Shown here piece by piece: positions 58,677-64,000 of a stretch of DNA of 64,000 nt (positions within the stretch are counted from its first letter, which is position 1; every line of letters starts with the position of its first letter). Source of the DNA: Mycobacterium conspicuum (lineage in GTDB: Bacteria > Actinomycetota > Actinomycetes > Mycobacteriales > Mycobacteriaceae); contig NZ_AP022613.1 in NCBI RefSeq assembly GCF_010730195.1, forward strand, positions 4,340,001 to 4,404,000, written 5' to 3'. A program made the position numbers and the translations under genes. The notes beneath the pieces were generated by a model. That model saw nothing but the letters and a program-made list of their open reading frames with translations. It made no database searches and was not told the origin of the DNA.

Positions 58677-61600
58677 GTGTCCTATGTCATCGCGGTACCA
58701 GAATTGTTGGCTGCGGCAGCGTCGGATGTGGCGGGTATCGGCTCGTCGCTGAGCGCGGCTCAGGGCCTGGCTGCGGCCCCGACAACGGCGCTGGTGCCCG
58801 CGGCTGAGGACGAGGTGTCGACGGCGATCGCGGCGCTGTTTTCTGGTCACGGTCAGGCGTTTCAGTCGCTCAGTGCGCGGGTGGGGACGTTTCATGCAGG
58901 GTTTGTGAAAGCGCTGAATAACGCGGGCAGCGCGTATGCCGAGGCGGAAGCGGCCGGTGCTTCGCCGCTCTCGGCGCTGGTGTCCGGCGCCCAGGAGCTG
59001 GCGGTCTTTTCGCCGGTGAAGGACGTGATCGGCCGCCCGCTGATCGGTAACGGCGCCAATGCGCGGTCGCCGGGGGCCGCGGGTGCCGCGGGCGGGCTTT
59101 TGTACGGCAACGGCGGGGACGGGGCCGCCGGGGTGTCGGGCGTCAACGACGGCGCGGGTGGGGCCGGCGGGGCGGCCGGGGCGTTGGGCGGCAATGGCGG
59201 TAACGGCGGGGCTGGCGCGGCGGGAGTGGCTGGGGTGGCCGGCTACAAAGGCGTGCTGGGCGCGGGTGGCGCCGGCGGCGCCGGCGGCGCCGGTTCCCTG
59301 GGCGGCAACGGTGGTAACGGCGGGGCGGGCGGGATCGGCGCGAACGCGAACGGCACCACCCTGCTTAACGGGCCCGGGCGGCCAGGTGGGCCGGCGGGCC
59401 GGGCCGGGGTCGGAGGGGGGTCTGGATCAACGGCGGCAACGGTGGAGCGGGCGGAGCCGGCGGAGCAGGTGGGGCGGCGGCAATGGCGGCGCCGGCGGAT
59501 TCGGTGGGTTCGGCGGGGCCGGCGGCAACGGCGGAACCCAATCGGGCAGCGGCGGGGCCGGCGGTGTGGGCGGCAACGGCGGCCTGGGCGCGGCCGGCGA
59601 AATGGGGCTGCAATAGCAGGCCGGCAGGGCCGAGGTTCGGCGGTGACAGGGGGCCAGCGGAACGTTGGTGAGCAGCGCCACGGCGGCAGGGCGGTGGCGG
59701 CAGGCCGGCGGCGTGGAGGACGGCCACCGGCGCCGGGGCCGCCGGCGCGGTCGGTGGCGCCGGCGGCGACGGTGGGATCGGCAGGGCAGCCGGCGGCGGC
59801 AAAGGGCGGCGGCCGGGGTGGCCAGCAAACGGCGGAGGCACGGAACGGCGGCGGGTGGCAGGACCAGCGGCCAGGGTGCGGAAACGGCAGGCAACGGCGG
59901 CAGCGGTGCCGGGGCGGCACCGGCCGGGGCCAACCCAACGGTGGGGCCGGCGGCAACGGCGGCGACCCCGGCACCGCGGGCATCGGCGGAGCGGGCGGTG
60001 CGGCCGGCACCGGGGCCAGCGGCGGCACCGCGGGCGCCGCCGGCGCTCACGGCATCGCGATCACCAGCGGCGGCAACGGCGGCAAGGGCGGGGCCGGCTA
60101 CAGCCCGCTTACCGGCGGTACGAGCGGCGGCAACGGCGGGGCCGGCGGCAACGGGGGCGAGTACGGCAACGGCGGCGCCGGCGGCACGGGCGGCGCCGGC
60201 AGGTTGGGCGCGGTGGGCGCCACCGGCACCGCTGCGGCCGTGAACGGCGCCGATGGTCAGGCAGGCGGGGCCGGCGGCAACGGCGGGGCCGGCGGCCAAG
60301 GCGGCGCGCTCTCGGGCAACGGCGGGGCCGGCGGCAACGGCGGCGCCGGTGCGGCCGGCGGCACCGGCGGGACCGGGGCACCGGGCGCGGCCGGGGTCGC
60401 CGGCACCAACAGCGGTGCCGGCGGCAGCGGCGGTAATGGCGGTAACGGCGGAGCCGGCGGCGCCGGTGGCAACGGCGGGCTCGGCGGGGCGGCCAGCAAT
60501 GGCAATGCCGGCGCCAGCGGCGCCGGCGGTGCAGGCGGTGTCGGCGGCAGAGCCGGGACGCCCAATAACGGTGGGGCCGGCGCGGCCGGAACTGCTGCCA
60601 ACCCCAACGGTGGGGCCGGGGGCAACGGCGGCAACCCCGGCACGCCCGGTGCCGGCGGCGCCGGCGGCACCGGCTCGACGGCGGGCGCCAACGGCAGCGC
60701 TGGCGCGGCGGTCACGACCGGCGGCAACGGCGGCAAGGGTGGGGCCGGCTACAGCGCCACCACCGCCGGGGGCAACGGCGGAAACGGCGGCGCCGGCGGG
60801 GACGGCGGCCAATACAACAACGGCGCCGGCGGCAACGGCAGGGCGGCGCGCAACGGCACCGGCGGCAAGGCAGCGGCGGCAACGGCGGGGACGGCGGCGC
60901 AGGTGGCACAATCTCCGGCAACGGCGGAGCCGGCGGCAAGGGTGGCACCGGCGCCGCCGGCGGTAACGGCGGGCGGGCCTGGTCGGGGCACCCGGGGTGG
61001 GCACCACCAACAGCGGGGCTGGAGGCAACGGCGGCAACGGCGGCAATGGCGGGGCCGGCGGCACCGGCGGTAACGGCGGGGTCGGCGGAACCGTCACCAA
61101 CGGCGTCGCCGGCACCACCGGCAACGGCGGGGCGGGCGGAGCCGGTGGTAGAGCGGGGACGCCGGGTAACGGCGGGGCCGGCGCGGCCGGCACCGCGGCC
61201 AACCCGGACGGCGGGGCGGGCGGCGCCGGCGGTAACCCCGGCACGGCCGGCGCCGGCGGCGCCGGCGGCACCGGTTCGACCGCCGGCACCAACGGCAACG
61301 CCGGCGCGGCGATCACCAGCGGCGGCAACGGCGGCAACGGCGGGGCCGGCTACACCGCCACCACCGTCGGCGGCAACGGCGGCGACGGCGGCACCGGTGG
61401 CGACGGCGGCCAATACGGCAACGGCGGCGCCGGCGGGGCCGGCGGCAACGGCAGGGCCGGCGCGGCCGGCGCCAACGGCGCCACCCTGGGCGCCAGCGGC
61501 GGCAACGGCGGGGCCGGCGGAGCGGCGGCAACGGCGGGGACGGCGGCGCAGGTGGCGCAATCTCCGGCAACGGCGGAGCCGGCGGCAAGGGCGGTACCGG

Positions 61601-64000
61601 CGCCAACGGCGGCAACGGTGGGCGCCGTCGGACGGCATTACAACGGCAACGGCGGCAACGGCGGCAACGGCCGGGACCGGCAACGGCGGGTCGGGCGGCA
61701 ACAACGGCGTCGCGGGAACCACGGCGCGGGCGGGCGGCAACGCCGCGGTCGCCGGCAACGGCGGCAACGGCGCGGCCGGCACCGCGGCCAACCCCAACGG
61801 CGGCCACGGCGGCAACGGCGGCAACGCCGGAATCGCAGGCAGCGGCGGCACCGGCGGCAGCGGATCGACGGCCGGTGCGACCGGCGCGAACGGTGCTGCG
61901 GTGGCGGGCCCGACCGGCAACGGCGGCAACGGCGGGGCCGGCTACAGCCCCGCCACCGCCGGCAGCAACGGCGGCGACGGCGGTAACGGCGGCGACGGCG
62001 GCACATACGGCAACGCCGGCGCCGGCGGCGCCGGCGGCAACGGCAAGGCCGGCGCCAACGGCATCAACGCCACTACCGCAGGCGCCAACGGCGGCAACGG
62101 GGGCATCGGCGGCAACGGCGGCGTCGGCGGCGACGGCGGTCAAGGCGGCTTGATATCCGGCAACGGCGGGGCCGGCGGGGCCGGCGGAACCGGTGCCAAC
62201 GGCGGCAACGGCGGCATCGGCGCGACCGGCGCGACCGGGATCGCCACCGTCAACGGCGGAGCCGGCGGCAACGGCGGCAACGGCGGCAACGGCGGCCACG
62301 GCGGGTTCGGCGGCGACGGCGGGTTCGGCGGCGCCGCCCCCAACGGCACCGCGGGCGCCACCGGGGCCGGCGGGGCCGGCGGCAATGGCGGCAACGCCGC
62401 CACAGCCGGCAACGGCGGAGCGGGCGCGACCGGCACCGTTGCCAACCCCAACGGCGGCAACGGCGGCAACGGCGGCAACCCTGGCACGGCCGGCGCCGGC
62501 GGCTTCGGCGGCCTCGGATCGACCCCCGGCGCGGCCGGCACCAACGGCGCCGCCGTTGCCGGCCCGACCGGAAACGGCGGAGCCGGCGGCAACGGCTACA
62601 ACCCCACCACCGCAGGCGGCAACGGCGGCAACGGCGGGGCCGGCGGCAACGGCGGCGATTTCGGCAACGGCGGGGCCGGCGGCAACGGCGGCAACGGCAA
62701 GGCGGGCACGAACGGCATCAACGGGACCATTCACGGCGCCAGCAGCAACGGTGTGGCCGGCGGCAACGGCGGCAACGGCGGCGTGGGTGGCGCCGGCGGC
62801 GCCATCTCCGGCAATGGCGGCAACGGCGGCAACGCCGGTAACGGCGCGGCCGGCGGCAACGCCGGAGTCGGTGCAGCCGGCAGCAACGGCGTCGCCGGCT
62901 CCAACCTCTACGGCACCGGGTCTGGTGGCGGCCAAAACGGCGGCTCGGCCGACGGCGGCAACGGCGGCAACGGCGGCAATGGCGGCATCGGCGGAGCGGC
63001 AACCAACGGCATCGCGGGCAGCACCGGAACCGCCGGCTCGGGCGGCAACGGCGGCCACGCCGGAACACCCGGCAACGGCGGCAACGGCGCGAACGGCACC
63101 GCCGCCAACCCCAACGGCGGCAACGGCGGCAACGGGGGGACCGCGACCGCAGGCACCGGCGGCGCCGCCGGGACCGGTTCGGGCAACCCCACCAGCGGCA
63201 TCAACGGCGCCGCAGTGACCGGCCCGGTCGGCAACGGCGGCAACGGCGGCAACGGCTACAACCCCACCACCGCGGGCAGCAACGGCGGCAACGGCGGGGA
63301 CGGCGGCGACGGTGGCACGTACGGAAACGGCGGGAACGGCGGCAACGGCGGCAACGGCGTGACGGGCGTCGCCGGCACCAATGGGACCGGCGCCGGCACC
63401 AGCGGCAGCAGCGGTCAATCCGGCGGCGCCGGCGGCAATGGCGGTACCGGCGGGGCCGGCGGCGCCATCTCGGGCAACGGCGGCAATGGCGGCAACGCCG
63501 GCAGTGGCGCCAACGGCGGCAACGGCGGCAACGGCGTCGCCGGCGGCAACGGCGTCGCCGGCTCCAACACGTACGGCACCGGCGTCGGCGGTGGTCAAAA
63601 CGGCGGCGCCGGCGGCAACGGCGGCGACGGCGGCGACGGCGGCACCGGCGGCCAGGGCGGCGCCGCCACCAACGGCAGCGCGGGCACCACAGGTTTTGCC
63701 GGTTCGGGCGGCAATGGCGGCAGCGCCGGAACGCCCGGAAATGGCGGCACCGGCGCGAACGGCACCGCCACCAGCCCCAACGGCGGCAACGGCGGCAACG
63801 GTGGCAACGGCGGCAACGGCGGCAACGTGGGCCGCGGCGGCATCGCGGGCACCGGCTCGGGCAACCCCACCAACGGCACCGACGGCACCGCGGCGACGAG
63901 CCGCGCCGGCGCGGGCGGCGATGGCGGCAACGGCGCCAACGCCATCGTCCCGGGGCTCAATGGCGGCAACGGCGGCGCCGGCGGCTTCGGCGGCAACGGC
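58677..64000 (+). pseudogene. PE_PGRS gene with several apparent frameshifts, running off the window
   Basis: GTG at 58677 follows an ideal AGGAGG site. Residues 1-~100 are an intact PE domain (SYVIAVPELLAAAASDVAGI, AAEDEVSTAIAALFSG) and linker LAVFSPVKDVIGRPLIGNGA; GGxGGx PGRS repeats follow. The Gly-Gly-X frame then changes repeatedly: frame of 58677 to ~59400, other frames to a stop at 59614-59616, original frame again ~59930-60840, another frame ~61000-61530, and one steady frame from ~61685 to the end. Continuation of perfect PGRS coding in each frame suggests indel errors in a repeat-rich assembly, but true pseudogenisation is possible. If intact it would be a surface PE_PGRS protein of more than 1,700 residues. 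Confidence 0.7.

Noticed and set aside
58529..58807. 92-codon ORF overlapping the start of the PE_PGRS gene
   Set aside because: Different frame from the PE domain, no family features, and it spans the strong AGGAGG site of the PE gene.
59243..63996. Long minus-strand ORFs opposite the PGRS repeats
   Set aside because: Ala/Val- or Pro/Leu-rich antisense of GGC-rich repeats; no start context or domain, and the plus strand carries the PE domain with an ideal ribosome site.

Overview
The window looks like a chromosomal segment of a slow-growing, non-tuberculous Mycobacterium. It has high GC, frequent GTG/TTG starts, two PE_PGRS-type genes, several VapBC modules, and a core whose gene content and order match the M. 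tuberculosis Rv1201c-Rv1224 interval, read in the opposite orientation. The species cannot be fixed from the sequence. Lipooligosaccharide (LOS)- or glycopeptidolipid-making species are a plausible guess because of the sugar genes.

Layout. (i) 1-12.6 kb, accessory island A: two glycosyltransferase/TPR proteins, a sulfotransferase-methyltransferase fusion, a pectate-lyase-fold lipoprotein, a methyltransferase-DUF4214-methyltransferase fusion, a small methyltransferase-like protein, and a GSCFA/SGNH-like pair. (ii) 12.7-21.4 kb, conserved core: tatB, htrA, rseA, sigE (envelope stress), an O-methyltransferase, one VapBC-type pair not in the M. tuberculosis order, and a TetR-ABC transporter-membrane methyltransferase operon (Rv1219c-Rv1216c equivalents). 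(iii) 21.4-39 kb, accessory island B: a CDP-6-deoxysugar set (rfbF, an rfbC-like epimerase, a C-methyltransferase, rfbG, a reductase, two further methyltransferases), then four more proteins sharing one TPR/C-terminal module behind different N-terminal enzyme heads, with a DacB2-like carboxypeptidase and a 2OG-Fe(II) oxygenase carrying a PqqD-like C-terminus between them. (iv) 39.2-42.4 kb: an IS3-family remnant, a perfect hairpin, and a PE_PGRS protein whose C-terminal half is a long collagen-like Gly-X-Y repeat. (v) 43-58.3 kb, conserved core: glgC, glgA/glgM, a DUF3117 protein, tagA, a DivIVA-like protein, gpgS, folP2, fadD6, a LOG protein, an AAA protein, a GH5 glycosidase, two VapBC pairs, dapE and dapD. 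(vi) 58.7 kb to the end: a PE_PGRS gene with several apparent frameshifts.

How the genes may work together. The two islands look like a cell-envelope glycan locus on both sides of the sigE-htrA stress block. The CDP-sugar genes would make a C-methylated 6-deoxyhexose, and glycosyltransferases, O-methyltransferases, sulfotransferases, oxygenases and possible acyltransferases would assemble and decorate it. The most unusual feature is a family of six proteins (1-1200, 1307-3541, 28309-30093, 30245-32722, 35155-36999, 37109-38989; the first is cut by the window edge). They share a TPR plus degenerate GT-A-like C-terminal module but carry interchangeable heads: three GT2 types, one GT-B type, one prolyl-4-hydroxylase-like oxygenase and one sulfotransferase-like head. 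Three copies are nearly identical in nucleotide sequence across the module, which points to recent duplication or gene conversion with head swapping.
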